A stretch of 64,000 nucleotides of DNA from Niastella soli (GTDB taxonomy: Bacteria > Bacteroidota > Bacteroidia > Chitinophagales > Chitinophagaceae), in contig NZ_JAGHKO010000001.1 of assembly GCF_017742245.1 (NCBI RefSeq), positions 1,579,061 to 1,643,060 on the forward strand, read 5' to 3'. Within the stretch, counting starts at the first letter, position 1. Each line of letters starts with the position of its first letter. Both the position numbers and the translations under genes were made by a program. This document shows, one piece after another, positions 52,360 to 61,907 of this stretch. A model generated the notes under the pieces. The model saw nothing but the letters and a program-made list of their open reading frames with translations, had not been told where the DNA came from and did not search any database.

Positions 52360-53001
52360 ATGTCACTCACGGAGAAAGTAGATAAAAGAGCACACATACT
52401 CTCAGTTGCAGAGCAACTGTTTGCAGAAAATGGATTTGATGGGACTTCTGTGCGGGATATAGCCCAACTCGCTAACGTTAATCTTGCCATGATCTCGTAT
52501 TACTTCGGATCAAAAGAAAAATTACTGGAAGCACTGGTTGAAGACCGGGCCGGGTATACACTGGGGGTTATTGAGGAATTAAATAAGAATCAAACGCTGA
52601 CCCCCTGGGATAAAATAGACAAACTGGTTGAGTTCTATATTGAAAAAATAATGAACAACTACCGGTTCCATTGTATCCTGTCGCAGACATACAATCAAGC
52701 GAAGTCGAGCCCAATAAAGGAGCTCATCATCAGTATAAAAATGCGGAACCTGGAGGAGATAAAGAAAGTGATCGCCGATGGACAAAGGAAGAAACTGTTT
52801 GCTAAAGTGGATGTAGAGCTTACGATGGCCAGTGTTTTTGGCACTTTAACGCAGGTAGTAAACTCGGCCAACCTGTATAGCCGCCTGATGAAAATTGATG
52901 AAACCGACGATGCTACTTACCGTAAGAAAATGTCGGCCCGATTGAAGACCCATTTACAACAAATGTTGCGGGCGCACCTGGATATCAAAAATGAAGAATA
53001 A
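52360..53001 (+). CDS. TetR family transcription regulator of the efflux operon
   Basis: The ATG at 52360 (MSLTEKVDKRAHIL) follows the promoter by about 17 nt; the earlier TTG at 52324 lies inside the promoter. 213 residues. N-terminal HTH: ILSVAEQLFAENGFDGTSVRDIAQLANVNLAMISYYFGSKEKLLEA, the TetR/AcrR signature. The C-terminal ligand domain is diverged as usual. First gene of an operon with tolC-, emrA- and emrB-like genes, so it probably represses its own operon until a toxic ligand binds. Confidence 0.94.
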   Translation: MSLTEKVDKRAHILSVAEQLFAENGFDGTSVRDIAQLANVNLAMISYYFGSKEKLLEALVEDRAGYTLGVIEELNKNQTLTPWDKIDKLVEFYIEKIMNNYRFHCILSQTYNQAKSSPIKELIISIKMRNLEEIKKVIADGQRKKLFAKVDVELTMASVFGTLTQVVNSANLYSRLMKIDETDDATYRKKMSARLKTHLQQMLRAHLDIKNEE

Positions 53002-53020
53002 CATATTTAATATAGAACGC

Positions 53021-54352
53021 ATGAACTTGAAAAAGAAAATAGTATCTGGACTAGCCTTATTACTAACCATTTTTTCTGCGCAAGCACAAACCAGAACCAT
53101 CAGCCTGGAGGAAGCCGTACAGCTGGGCGTGCAAAACAGTAAGCAATTAAAACTGGCTCAAAATAAAATTGAACAAGCCAACTCACAACTGGAACAGGCG
53201 AAAGACGAAACAATGCCTACTGTAAAAGTGAGCGCCGGTTACAGTCACGCTTTGATGCTGTCGAGAAGTTTTGCCCTGCCTTCCGAAGGTGGCGCCGATC
53301 CCAAAAGCATGAAATTCCCTTTTGATAACACCTTGTATCAGGGAACACTCAGTATTAATGAACCAATTTTTGCACAGCACAAATTCCGTTATGCAAAAGA
53401 ATCGGCCAACATCCTGATCCAAAGCAGCAAACTGGATGCCGATAAGGATAAAGATGAAATTGTTTACAACATCATCAATGCCTATATCAACTTCTACAAA
53501 ATTCAGCAGAACCTGAAGATAGTAGCCCAGAACATGGAAGACGTTGATCAGAAATTAACAGAGATCAAAAAGTTTGAAAGTCAGGGGTTGGCTACCAAGA
53601 ATGATGTGTTACGTTTTCAATTAGAGAAATCGAATATTCAAATACAACAGGTAGAACTGGAACACAGCCGTAAGGTGGTGAATTATAACCTGAATATCTT
53701 GCTGGGCTTGCCTGACAATACAATGGTACAGGTACAGGATGTGGTATACAAACTGGATATAACAGAAGGAGCGGATGTTTACATGAAGCAGGCCCTGCAA
53801 GATAGAAAGGAATTCAGCTCGCTGAATTACCAGGATAAACTGACTGAGATCAACATCAAGAAAATTCGCGACGAAAAATTACCTACCCTTGGTGTTGGTG
53901 GTAACCTGTATTACATTAACCCTTCAAAAGCATTGGTGCCTAAAAGCGCTACTTACCTGGCACCTTTTGTAGTAGGGATCAATGCAAGCTGGGATATTAC
54001 CGGGTTCTTCAAAAACAAGAACAAGGCTACTGAAGCCAGTTTACAAAAGCAGGAAGTAACGGCTACCCGTAATGTATTGACCGACCAGGTGAAAATGGAT
54101 GTGAATAAATCCTATATCCAATATCAGCAAACACTGGAAACAATCAAATTACTGAATGATGCGGTGGTACAGGCAACTGAGAACGAAAGGATAACCGAAT
54201 CGAAATTCAAGAACAACCTGGTTACAACCACCGACCGTATTGAAGCACAAACCCTGTTGTATCAATCGCGTTTGAAGCTGGAGTTGGCAAAAGCAGATGC
54301 TACCGCCGCTTACTATGCACTTTTGAAAACAACCGGACACATTCAACCCTAA
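53021..54352 (+). CDS. TolC family outer-membrane efflux channel
   Basis: The ATG at 53021 gives a proper signal peptide (LKKKIVSGLALLLTIFSAQAQ); 443 residues. Two OEP repeats: ISLEEAVQLGVQNSKQLKLAQNKIEQA near the start, and the matching DQVKMDVNKSYIQYQQTLETIKLLNDAV helix pair near 350-380, plus the NLVTTTDRIEAQTLL and YYALLKTTG end typical of TolC. It forms the trimeric exit duct for the EmrAB-type pump encoded next. Starts 19 bases after tetR. Confidence 0.94.
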   Translation: MNLKKKIVSGLALLLTIFSAQAQTRTISLEEAVQLGVQNSKQLKLAQNKIEQANSQLEQAKDETMPTVKVSAGYSHALMLSRSFALPSEGGADPKSMKFPFDNTLYQGTLSINEPIFAQHKFRYAKESANILIQSSKLDADKDKDEIVYNIINAYINFYKIQQNLKIVAQNMEDVDQKLTEIKKFESQGLATKNDVLRFQLEKSNIQIQQVELEHSRKVVNYNLNILLGLPDNTMVQVQDVVYKLDITEGADVYMKQALQDRKEFSSLNYQDKLTEINIKKIRDEKLPTLGVGGNLYYINPSKALVPKSATYLAPFVVGINASWDITGFFKNKNKATEASLQKQEVTATRNVLTDQVKMDVNKSYIQYQQTLETIKLLNDAVVQATENERITESKFKNNLVTTTDRIEAQTLLYQSRLKLELAKADATAAYYALLKTTGHIQP

Positions 54353-54382
54353 CCATTTAAAAAAGCATTAAAGAGATATTGT

Positions 54383-55435
54383 ATGAACGACGTTAAAAAG
54401 AGCAAAGGAAAAAAGATCGTTTTCCCTATTATCCTGGGTCTTGTTTTAGTAGGCGCCCTGGCGTTTACCGCTAAAGAATATTTTTATGGCCAAAGCCATG
54501 AGGAAACCGACAACGCTCAGTTCGATGCCGACATCAGTCCGGTAGTGACAAGAGCAACCGGTTATATTAAAGAAATTCGTTTTGTAGATAATCAGGTTGT
54601 ACATGCAGGTGATACCCTGGTTGTGTTGGATGACCGTGATTTTCAGATCAGGCTGCAACAGGCCCAGGCTGCCCTGGCTGTTGCCAAACAATCAGTGAAC
54701 GTTTCGCAATATGCCGTGAACGAAGCTAAAACCGGCATCGCTACTGCCCAGGCAAATATTGAAACCGCCAAAGTGCGGGTTTGGAAAGCTACTGAAGACT
54801 TCAAGCGTTATGAAGCTTTGTATGAAGACCATGCTATTACCAAGGCGCAGTATGATGCAGCCAAAGCTGAAAAAGATGCTGCAGAAGCTGCTTTACATGT
54901 TGCCCAAACTCAGGTGCCTGTAGTAAGTGAGAAAGTAAGCACCAACAAACAACAGGTGAATGCCACTGCTTCAAACATCGGTTTGCGTCAGGCAGATATT
55001 GATTATGCCAAATTGCAATTAAGCTATACTGTTATTACTGCCCCCACCGATGGTGTTATTTCAAAGAAAACCATTCAACCGGGTCAGCTGGTACAGGCTG
55101 GTCAGTCATTGTTTTCTATCGTAAATGACAACGGATTGTATTTGACCGCGAATTTCAAAGAAACTCAGATTGAAAAAATCCAGATAGGACAGGCTGTGCA
55201 TATCAATGTGGATGCATTCGCAGATCATCAATTAAATGGAACGGTGGAATCATTTGCAGGTGCAACTGGGGCCAAGTTCTCTTTACTGCCTCCTGATAAT
55301 GCTACCGGTAACTTCGTAAAAGTTGTACAACGGGTACCTGTACGTATCAAGCTTGATAAATCAGATAAAGAATTCATTAGCCGCTTACGTCCTGGTTTAA
55401 GTGCCAAAGTGGTAGTTGATACTAAAAAACCTTAA
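54383..55435 (+). CDS. HlyD/EmrA-type membrane fusion protein
   Basis: 350 residues: an N-terminal helix (about 11-28), then EETDNAQFDADISPVVTRATGYIKEIRFVDNQVVHAGDTLVVLDDRDFQ (biotinyl-lipoyl half), a long coiled-coil hairpin rich in Ala/Gln/Lys (about 80-190), and VITAPTDGVISKKTIQPGQLVQAGQSLFSIV. This is the EmrA arrangement for bridging an MFS pump to TolC. It lies between the tolC-like and emrB-like genes. Confidence 0.95.
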   Translation: MNDVKKSKGKKIVFPIILGLVLVGALAFTAKEYFYGQSHEETDNAQFDADISPVVTRATGYIKEIRFVDNQVVHAGDTLVVLDDRDFQIRLQQAQAALAVAKQSVNVSQYAVNEAKTGIATAQANIETAKVRVWKATEDFKRYEALYEDHAITKAQYDAAKAEKDAAEAALHVAQTQVPVVSEKVSTNKQQVNATASNIGLRQADIDYAKLQLSYTVITAPTDGVISKKTIQPGQLVQAGQSLFSIVNDNGLYLTANFKETQIEKIQIGQAVHINVDAFADHQLNGTVESFAGATGAKFSLLPPDNATGNFVKVVQRVPVRIKLDKSDKEFISRLRPGLSAKVVVDTKKP

Positions 55436-55436
55436 T

Positions 55437-55525
55437 ACGCGGAACGCAAAACGCTCAACGAAAAACGAGATGACCTATAGTGGTGTATCCCGCGTTCAGC
55501 CTTCGGCGTTCAACGTTTAGCAAAA
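55437..55525. repeat. Low-complexity AACGC/GCGTT repeat within the efflux operon
   Basis: The 99-base spacer before emrB contains GGAACGC, AACGCTCAACG, then CGCGTTCAGCC, CGGCGTTCAACG: degenerate words in both orientations that could fold into a long imperfect stem. Similar iterated words occur in other spacers. Confidence 0.5.
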
Positions 55526-55534
55526 TAAAATATT

Positions 55535-57082
55535 ATGGCAGAACATGGATTCAGGAAGTGGATCATCACCATTACGGTGATCATGGCTTCCCTGCTGGAG
55601 TTGATCGATACGACGATCGTAAACGTAGCCCTGCCGGATATAATGGGTAACCTGGGCGCAACCCTGGAAGATGCCGGTTGGCTGGTGACGGGGTATGCGG
55701 TAGCGAATGTGATCGTACTGCCTATGTCGGGTTGGTTAGGGGATCGTTTTGGAAGAAAGAATTATTTTCTGGCCTCTATCCTCATCTTTACAGCCGCCTC
55801 TTATTTATGTGGACAGGCAAACTCGCTCACTGAGTTAATACTATACAGATTATTGCAAGGTTTGGCCGGTGGTGGTTTGTTGTCAACTGCACAAGCCATA
55901 TTGATGGAAACCTGGCCCCGTGAAGAGATCGGGATGGCAACCGCCCTGTTTGGTTTGGGTGCGGTGGTAGGCCCAACACTTGGACCCACCATTGGTGGCT
56001 ACATTGTTGATAATACCAACTGGCGTTATATCTTCTATGTAAACATTCCTGTTGGCGCTATTGCTGCCTTCCTGGTATCGATGTTTGTGCGGGAGTCGCC
56101 CATGCTTGCCAAGGGCAAGCCGGTTGACTGGTGGGGCATTTTATTGCTGGCCATTGGTGTGGGTAGTTTGCAGGTGGTATTGGAAAAAGGCGAAACCGAA
56201 GACTGGTTTCAAACTCCGTATATAGCTGCACTTACCATCTCAACCATTTTGGCTGGTATTGGATTTATATGGCGTGAATTAAGCACCGATCACCCGGTAG
56301 TTGATTTTCGAATTTTGAAAGACCGAAGCTTTGCAATAGGCATTATTACCTCCTTTGCGCTTGGATTCGCCTTATATGGATCGGTATTTATATTCCCGGT
56401 ATTTTGTCAGAACCTGTTACACTTTACTGCCCTGCAAACCGGGTTGATCCTGTTGCCTGGGGGCCTGGCTACCATTTTGTGTATGCCATTTGTAGGGGCT
56501 ATGTTAAAGAAAGGAGTGCCGGCTCAGTTTATGGCAACCGGTGGTTTCATTCTGTTCTTTGTGTTTTGCTGGCTGTTATCGAACAGCACCCTGGAATCAG
56601 GCACTGGCGATTTCTTCTGGCCACTGATCATTCGTGGTATTGGTATGGCCATTCTGTTCGTACCGTTGACTACATTGGCTGTTCAGGGGCTACAGGGCAA
56701 GCAAATAGGCCAGGGAACTGGTTTGAACAATATGATGCGGCAGTTGGGAGGTTCCTTTGGGGTGGCCATTTTAACCACGCTCATTCACGTTAAGTCGGGA
56801 GAGGTGCGCACTGCGTTAATTGGGAACACCAATAATTTTAACCCTGCTTTTGTACAACGTAAGGAAGGCCTGGTGCAGCTATTCCTGGGCAAGGGATATT
56901 CTTTACTGGAGGCACAGCAGGCAAGCAACGGGATGATGGAGGGGAATATTATCAGACAAACCATGCTGGTTACATACGATCATATGTATATGGTCATTGG
57001 GGTGTTTGTATTGTTGGCAATCCCGGTAATATACCTGCAGAAATTCAAAAAGAAGCCGGTTATTATTACCGATGCGCACTAA
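55535..57082 (+). CDS. DHA2 (EmrB/QacA) family MFS exporter
   Basis: 515 residues, 14 membrane helices. Signatures: LLELIDTTIVNVALPDIMGNLGA (motif D1), GWLGDRFGRKNYFL (motif A), LLQGLAGGGLLSTAQAILMETWPREEIGMATALFGLGAVVGPTLGPTIGGYIVD (motif C region) and RGIGMAILFVPLTTLAV. With the preceding fusion protein and TolC homologue it makes a tripartite drug/toxin efflux pump under TetR control. Substrate unknown. Confidence 0.95.
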   Translation: MAEHGFRKWIITITVIMASLLELIDTTIVNVALPDIMGNLGATLEDAGWLVTGYAVANVIVLPMSGWLGDRFGRKNYFLASILIFTAASYLCGQANSLTELILYRLLQGLAGGGLLSTAQAILMETWPREEIGMATALFGLGAVVGPTLGPTIGGYIVDNTNWRYIFYVNIPVGAIAAFLVSMFVRESPMLAKGKPVDWWGILLLAIGVGSLQVVLEKGETEDWFQTPYIAALTISTILAGIGFIWRELSTDHPVVDFRILKDRSFAIGIITSFALGFALYGSVFIFPVFCQNLLHFTALQTGLILLPGGLATILCMPFVGAMLKKGVPAQFMATGGFILFFVFCWLLSNSTLESGTGDFFWPLIIRGIGMAILFVPLTTLAVQGLQGKQIGQGTGLNNMMRQLGGSFGVAILTTLIHVKSGEVRTALIGNTNNFNPAFVQRKEGLVQLFLGKGYSLLEAQQASNGMMEGNIIRQTMLVTYDHMYMVIGVFVLLAIPVIYLQKFKKKPVIITDAH

Positions 57083-57248
57083 GCATGTATTTATTGAAAA
57101 ACCCGTATATAGCTGGAACTACTAAAAGATCGCAAGTAGAGAGTTAGATGAGATAAAGGACCCAAGGACAACAGGTAAAAATAGACAGGTTACAAGGTTA
57201 TAGAAAGTAAGCAAAGCGATGGCTGAAATGTCCGAAGGTCCAAAGGAT

Positions 57249-57299
57249 AAAAGTCCGGAAGGAGTAACCGCGAAAGCGGTCCGCTTCTTTCGGACTTTT
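57249..57299 (+). terminator. Probable terminator of the efflux operon
   Basis: AAAAGTCCGGAAGGAG pairs with CTTCTTTCGGACTTTT with two mismatches, capped by CCGC-GAAA-GCGG with a GNRA tetraloop. The tail is only partly T-rich. Confidence 0.6.
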
Positions 57300-57432
57300 G
57301 GTTTTATAATGAGTTTGGGACAGGTATAAAAAGAAACAATCCCGGAGGTATTCCGGGACTGTCAAAAAGTTGTACTAAACCTTACCAAGAAGGAACAGGG
57401 TTCATCAGGAGGTACAAATTTTAAATCGTTTT

Positions 57433-57645
57433 CAAAGGATGCCTTGGATTAAGCGGATCTGGATTTTGTTTTTTGTCTTAATTGAATGATTCAGGAACGT
57501 TCGGTTTTCAGGAACATTGGTTTTTTCTTGGTCTTTCTCTGGATCTTGGATCGTCCTGATTTTATCAGGATTGGTTTTTCTGGATCTTGTTAATTGGTTT
57601 TTCCTTGGATTGTTGGATCAGGTTTTTCTTTGGACATTGGTGTTC
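57433..57645. repeat. Degenerate T/G-rich word repeat
   Basis: Recurring TTGGTTTTT, TGGATCTTG, TTGGATTG and CAGGAACRTT words, partly spaced by 11-12 bases. Less regular than the array at 51489-52049. Confidence 0.45.
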
Positions 57646-57863
57646 TTGTGAATCAATCAATCAGTAACAGTAGCAAACATATTGTTAAAATATCGACTTT
57701 GCAAGAGAATAAACGCTTGATTTAAAAATTTCAGCAATTACTTACGCAATAGTAAAACTACGTAATCGTGTAAGTGCTTGTACTTTTAGTTTCTATTTGA
57801 TTCTGAATTAGAATAAATTGTAGGATGCTTTGCTAATTGAATCACCCGAAAAAACGAAAACAC

Positions 57864-58685
57864 ATGCCATTTAAGGGAAGAAAAGTACTGATCACAGGAG
57901 GCTCGCGCGGAATAGGAAAAGCTATTGCTATGCGTTTAGCAGCTGAAGGGGCCGAGATTGCAATTGTAGGAAAGACAGCTGAACCGCATCCTAAACTGGA
58001 AGGGACCATTTATACCGCTGCAGAAGACATTTCCAAAGCCGGTGCAGGTAAGGTTGTTCCTATCCAGGGCGACATTCGATATGAAGACAGTATTGAACAG
58101 ATTGTAAAAACAACGATGGACCAACTGGGCGGCATTGACATATTGATCAACAATGCCAGCGCTATTAATTTATTGCCCACCGAACAAATGGAGCCCAAAC
58201 GCTGGGACCTAATGCACGATATAAATGTGCGGGGCACCTTTTTTATGAGCAAGGCCTGTATTCCCGCATTAAAGAAGAGTACAAATGCGCATATCCTGAA
58301 TTTATCACCGCCATTAACCCTGAACCCCGAATGGTTTGGGCGCTTTCTCGCGTATACCATAAGTAAATTTGGGATGAGTATGTGTGTGCTGGGTTTGGCA
58401 GAAGAATTAAAGCCGCATCGAATTGGGGTAAATGCCCTATGGCCAAAAACTACCATTGCTACAGCAGCCATTCAAAATATTGTGGGCGGCGATCTAATGG
58501 TGCAACGCAGCCGCAAACCTGAGATAGTAGCAGATGCTGCTTATTATCTGCTGCAACGGCCGGGGTCAGAGTGCACGGGTAATTTCTTTATTGATGAAGA
58601 GATCCTGAGTGAACAGGGGGTTACCGATTTTACGCACTATGCCGTGAACCCCTCGCAGAAATTAATGCCTGATCTTTTCTTATAA
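57864..58685 (+). CDS. SDR family oxidoreductase, HSDL2-like
   Basis: The ATG at 57864 (MPFKGRKVLITGGSRGIG) is the natural start; a TTG at 57837 is in frame. 273 residues. Cofactor motif TGGSRGIG (about 11-18), NNAS near 96, and the active-site YTISK (Tyr and Lys) near 170; the upstream Ser lies in LNLSPP. The NLSPPLTLNP segment is shared with hydroxysteroid-dehydrogenase-like protein 2. Substrate unknown, perhaps a fatty acyl or sterol-like compound. Monocistronic. Confidence 0.9.
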   Translation: MPFKGRKVLITGGSRGIGKAIAMRLAAEGAEIAIVGKTAEPHPKLEGTIYTAAEDISKAGAGKVVPIQGDIRYEDSIEQIVKTTMDQLGGIDILINNASAINLLPTEQMEPKRWDLMHDINVRGTFFMSKACIPALKKSTNAHILNLSPPLTLNPEWFGRFLAYTISKFGMSMCVLGLAEELKPHRIGVNALWPKTTIATAAIQNIVGGDLMVQRSRKPEIVADAAYYLLQRPGSECTGNFFIDEEILSEQGVTDFTHYAVNPSQKLMPDLFL

Positions 58686-58690
58686 ATTAT

Positions 58691-58726
58691 AAAAAAAGGT
58701 CCCCCGATATGTCGGGGGACCTTTTT
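58691..58726. terminator. Bidirectional terminator
   Basis: A perfect 16-bp stem: AAAAAAGGTCCCCCGA with TCGGGGGACCTTTTTT around TATG. Serves the SDR (+) and T9SS cargo (-) genes. Confidence 0.95.
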
Positions 58727-58754
58727 TGTTTTAATCATGGCTACAATCAGGAGG

Positions 58755-60044
58755 TTATTGTTTAAAGAATTGAGTCGTTCCTAATTTTTTACCTGTTTCA
58801 TCTTCTACAGTAATTATATATACCCCTGGCTGTAACAGGGCGATGCCGGGAACAGGAATGTTATTCGATCCGGTAATAAGCGGACGTTGCAGTTGTTGCA
58901 AGGGTGCACCAGCCTGGTTATATAATTTAATAGTTGCAGTCAGTTTGTTGTCACTGGTGATATTTAAAGTGGCTGAGTTGGCAACAGGATTGGGATACAA
59001 CCTGACGCTGGTTTTTTCATCCCCATTGCTACGGATCTGAATGATCTGTGAATAGGTATACTGCCCATCGAGGTCAACCATTTTCAGGCGATAATAATTC
59101 ACGGCCGCTGCAGTAGCATCGGTAGTCTTGTATTCATTGCTGATAATGCTGGTGCCAGTGGCTTTCACTATTGTCAATGGCTGCCAGTCGGTGCTATTGG
59201 AGCTTTTTTCAACAACGAATTTATCTACATTGTCTTCCAGTGAGGTTGTCCAGTTAAGCTGAACAGCATTATTTTTAAAGATGCCATTGAAAGAAGTCAA
59301 CGTAAGCGGTAAGGTGGAAGCCGGTTGAAAAGCAACACCGCCAATAAGAATGAATTGTTGGGTAGGATCGTTATCAGCGTTGCTATTATTCTGGTAATGG
59401 ATCGTTACCTGATCTAATTGGGTGGTACCAAAATTAACAACCACTGTTCCACTCTGATCGGTGAGGGATGAATTAGAGCTACCCCCCACTCCGTTAGTAG
59501 GATTGGCTGTGGCCGTGTTCCCGGCTATGGTGAAAATCGTTGAGGTTGTAACCAGTTTTGAAAGCGTAGGATTGGTTACTGCTGTATTATTTTTGCTACC
59601 GGTTATAGTAACCTGATCAATATAAGTGGCTGAGTTGGTACCTGATTTATCAATATCGGCAATGTTGAATTTTACATTGGCAACAGGCGCGCTGAATTTA
59701 ATGGTGATATCAGCAGTTCTGGTATTCCTGTTCCAGTCAACACCGAACCCCAGGCTTTTAGCGGTAGAATTCAACGCACTATAATAATTATGGTTTATTC
59801 CGGGAGAGGTAAATACGGTAAAACCATCGTAAGGGTCAGCGTTAGTCTGGCTGTTGGTAATAGTTACGGTTGCATTTACGCCAGAGCTACCGATGTTGTT
59901 GGCAGTACCAGTTTCATTACCATCCTTCCAACCATTTCCACTTCTAAAACTGGGTCCCCAATCGAGCGTTACTGATTGTGCAATTGTGTGTTGTACACTT
60001 AATATAAGCAGGAATGCGAGCGTGTAAACTTGTTTCATATTCAC
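58755..60044 (-). CDS. Secreted protein with type A T9SS sorting domain
   Basis: 429 residues: signal peptide (about 1-22), an Asn/Thr/Ser-rich beta-domain (about 25-240) resembling a lectin or adhesin fold, a fibronectin-like segment (LTLTSFNGIFKNNAVQLNWTTSLEDNVDKFVVEKSSNSTDWQPL) and the C-terminal sorting domain VRLYPNPVANSATLNIT...GVYIITVEDETGKKLGTTQFFKQ. The tail marks it for type IX secretion and surface anchoring. The N-terminal ligand is unknown; an adhesin is plausible. Confidence 0.9.
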   Translation of the reverse strand: MNMKQVYTLAFLLILSVQHTIAQSVTLDWGPSFRSGNGWKDGNETGTANNIGSSGVNATVTITNSQTNADPYDGFTVFTSPGINHNYYSALNSTAKSLGFGVDWNRNTRTADITIKFSAPVANVKFNIADIDKSGTNSATYIDQVTITGSKNNTAVTNPTLSKLVTTSTIFTIAGNTATANPTNGVGGSSNSSLTDQSGTVVVNFGTTQLDQVTIHYQNNSNADNDPTQQFILIGGVAFQPASTLPLTLTSFNGIFKNNAVQLNWTTSLEDNVDKFVVEKSSNSTDWQPLTIVKATGTSIISNEYKTTDATAAAVNYYRLKMVDLDGQYTYSQIIQIRSNGDEKTSVRLYPNPVANSATLNITSDNKLTATIKLYNQAGAPLQQLQRPLITGSNNIPVPGIALLQPGVYIITVEDETGKKLGTTQFFKQ

Positions 60045-60207
60045 GGATCTTTTGATAGTGTGAAGTTTACAATAACGCTGCCAACTAAGGGAAAGCCCTT
60101 AATGCGCTAAAAGCTAAAACGTTATCTATGAAAAAAATTTAGCTACCGTCCTAAGGGTTTCCTCCTATGGGAAAAGGGTGTCCAAAAACGGGAATAAATT
60201 AAAAGGA

Positions 60208-60238
60208 AAGACCCCAACATATTAAATGTCAGGGTCTT
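60208..60238 (-). terminator. Terminator of lysS
   Basis: AAGACCC pairs with GGGTCTT with an inner ACAT/ATGT; the minus-strand tail is T-rich. Confidence 0.75.
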
Positions 60239-60266
60239 GTATGATGTTTATTAAGAATATGATTTT

Positions 60267-61793
60267 TTACTCACCTGTTTTTTCAGGCCGCATTTGCGGG
60301 AACAACAGTACATCCTGGATGCTGGGTTGATTGGTCATCAGCATCACCAGGCGGTCGATACCAATTCCAATGCCTGAGGTGGGTGGCATCCCATATTCGA
60401 GGGCGCGCAGGAAGTCATTATCGATATACATGGCTTCGTCATCACCGCGTTTCAGCAGTTCAGCCTGCTCTTCAAAACGCTCGCGTTGATCGATGGGGTC
60501 GTTCAATTCACTGTAGGCATTGGCGATCTCTTTACCATTTACCATCAGTTCAAAACGTTCAACCAACCCTGCTTTGCTGCGGTGTTTTTTGGTAAGCGGG
60601 CTCATTTCAACCGGGTAGTCGATGATAAAGGTGGGCTGGATGTAATGCATTTCACATTTCTCCCCAAAGAGTTCATCAATCAGTTTTCCCTTACCCATGC
60701 TGGCTTCGGTATGAATGTTCAGCTTTTTGCACACCTCGCGCAATTCGCTTTCGTTCATATTGCTAACGTCGAAGCCGGTATGTTCTTTAATAGCATCGTA
60801 TATGCTGATGCGCTTAAATGGCGCTTTGAAATCAATATCTTTATCACCTACTTTAAGTGCAGTAGTATTATGCAGGTTGAGGGCGATCTTCTCGAACAGT
60901 TGTTCGGTGATCTCCATCATCCAGAAATAATCTTTGTAGGCAGTGTACCATTCCAGCACGGTAAACTCAGGGTTATGCGTGCGGTCCATGCCCTCGTTAC
61001 GGAAGTTACGGCTGAATTCATATACCCAGTCGAACCCGCCTACGATGAGGCGTTTCAGATACAGCTCATTGGCAATACGCAAATAAAAAGGCACATCCAG
61101 CGCATTGTGGTGCGTAATGAATGGGCGGGCAGCTGCACCACCAGGGATGGCTTGCAATACCGGAGTATCTACTTCCAGGGCACCCTGGGCATTTAAGAAA
61201 TCACGGATGGTATTGATGAGCTGACTGCGTTTTAAGAACGTGTCTTTAACCGTTGGGTTAATGATCAGGTCCACATACCGTTGACGGTAACGGAACTCGG
61301 GATCAGTGACCGCATCAAAGGTCTCACCATCTTTTTCCTTTACGATCGGTAACGGTTTTAACGACTTAGTCAGGAAGGTGAGTTCTGTAACGTGTATAGA
61401 GGTTTCACCAGTTTTGGTGGTGAACACATACCCTTTTACGCCAACGATATCACCGATGTCAATGAGGTGTTTCCATACTTTATCGTACAGCGTTTTGTCT
61501 TCGCCGGGGCAGATCTCATCGCGCTTGATATACACCTGAATAGTTCCGGTGCTGTCCTGAATTTTGGCAAAAGAAGCCTTACCCATATCACGAAAGGCCA
61601 TAATACGGCCAGCCAGGCATACATCGGCAAAATCAGCTTTATTTTCTTCACCCTTATAGTCCTGCTTTATTTTTTCGGCAGTGATATTCACGGGATAAAG
61701 CGGTGCGGGGTATGGATCGATACCCAGTTTTTGTAATTCCTGTAATTTCTCGCGTCTAATGATCTCCTGTTCAGACAAATGTTGTGTACTCAT
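60267..61793 (-). CDS. lysS: Lysyl-tRNA synthetase, class II
   Basis: The ATG at 61793 (MSTQHLSEQEIIRREKLQEL) lies 14 nt after the predicted transcript start; the frame open to 61844 is upstream of the promoter. 508 residues: an OB-fold anticodon-binding domain (about 50-160) and a catalytic core with motif 2 RNEGMDRTHNPEFTVLEWY and motif 3 GIGIGIDRLVMLMTNQPSIQDVLLFPQMRP. Charges tRNA-Lys. Monocistronic. Confidence 0.97.
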   Translation of the reverse strand: MSTQHLSEQEIIRREKLQELQKLGIDPYPAPLYPVNITAEKIKQDYKGEENKADFADVCLAGRIMAFRDMGKASFAKIQDSTGTIQVYIKRDEICPGEDKTLYDKVWKHLIDIGDIVGVKGYVFTTKTGETSIHVTELTFLTKSLKPLPIVKEKDGETFDAVTDPEFRYRQRYVDLIINPTVKDTFLKRSQLINTIRDFLNAQGALEVDTPVLQAIPGGAAARPFITHHNALDVPFYLRIANELYLKRLIVGGFDWVYEFSRNFRNEGMDRTHNPEFTVLEWYTAYKDYFWMMEITEQLFEKIALNLHNTTALKVGDKDIDFKAPFKRISIYDAIKEHTGFDVSNMNESELREVCKKLNIHTEASMGKGKLIDELFGEKCEMHYIQPTFIIDYPVEMSPLTKKHRSKAGLVERFELMVNGKEIANAYSELNDPIDQRERFEEQAELLKRGDDEAMYIDNDFLRALEYGMPPTSGIGIGIDRLVMLMTNQPSIQDVLLFPQMRPEKTGE

Positions 61794-61813
61794 ATATTTT
61801 GCAAATGCGGCTG

Positions 61814-61845
61814 CAAAGGTAAATAAATAAGGGGCAAGCACCAAG
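61814..61845 (-). promoter_or_regulatory. Promoter of lysS
   Basis: On the minus strand CTTG (61842-61845), 20 bases, then TACCTTTG (61814-61821). Gives a short leader and fixes the lysS start. Confidence 0.65.
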
Positions 61846-61907
61846 GCATGGCCATTTCCGGTTTTCCTGGTAACCCCCGATAGGTGGGGGCTGGCGGCAC
61901 CAGGTAA

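Larger units (their letters stand above)
57083..57863. other. Gene-free region with hairpins and T/G-rich repeats
   Basis: About 780 bases. Contents: a long terminator-like stem (57249-57299), a second hairpin CCCGGA/TCCGGG (57341-57357), and from about 57433 to 57645 a T/G-rich stretch of similar words (TTGGATT, GGATCTTGG, TTGGTTTTTC, TCAGGAAC). No gene is seen. Confidence 0.5.

Noticed and set aside
60486-61196. 236-codon plus-strand frame opposite lysS
   Set aside because: Antisense shadow of a highly conserved synthetase; no motif of its own.
61794-61844. Upstream start for lysS
   Set aside because: Would begin upstream of the predicted promoter; the ATG at 61793 matches the family start.
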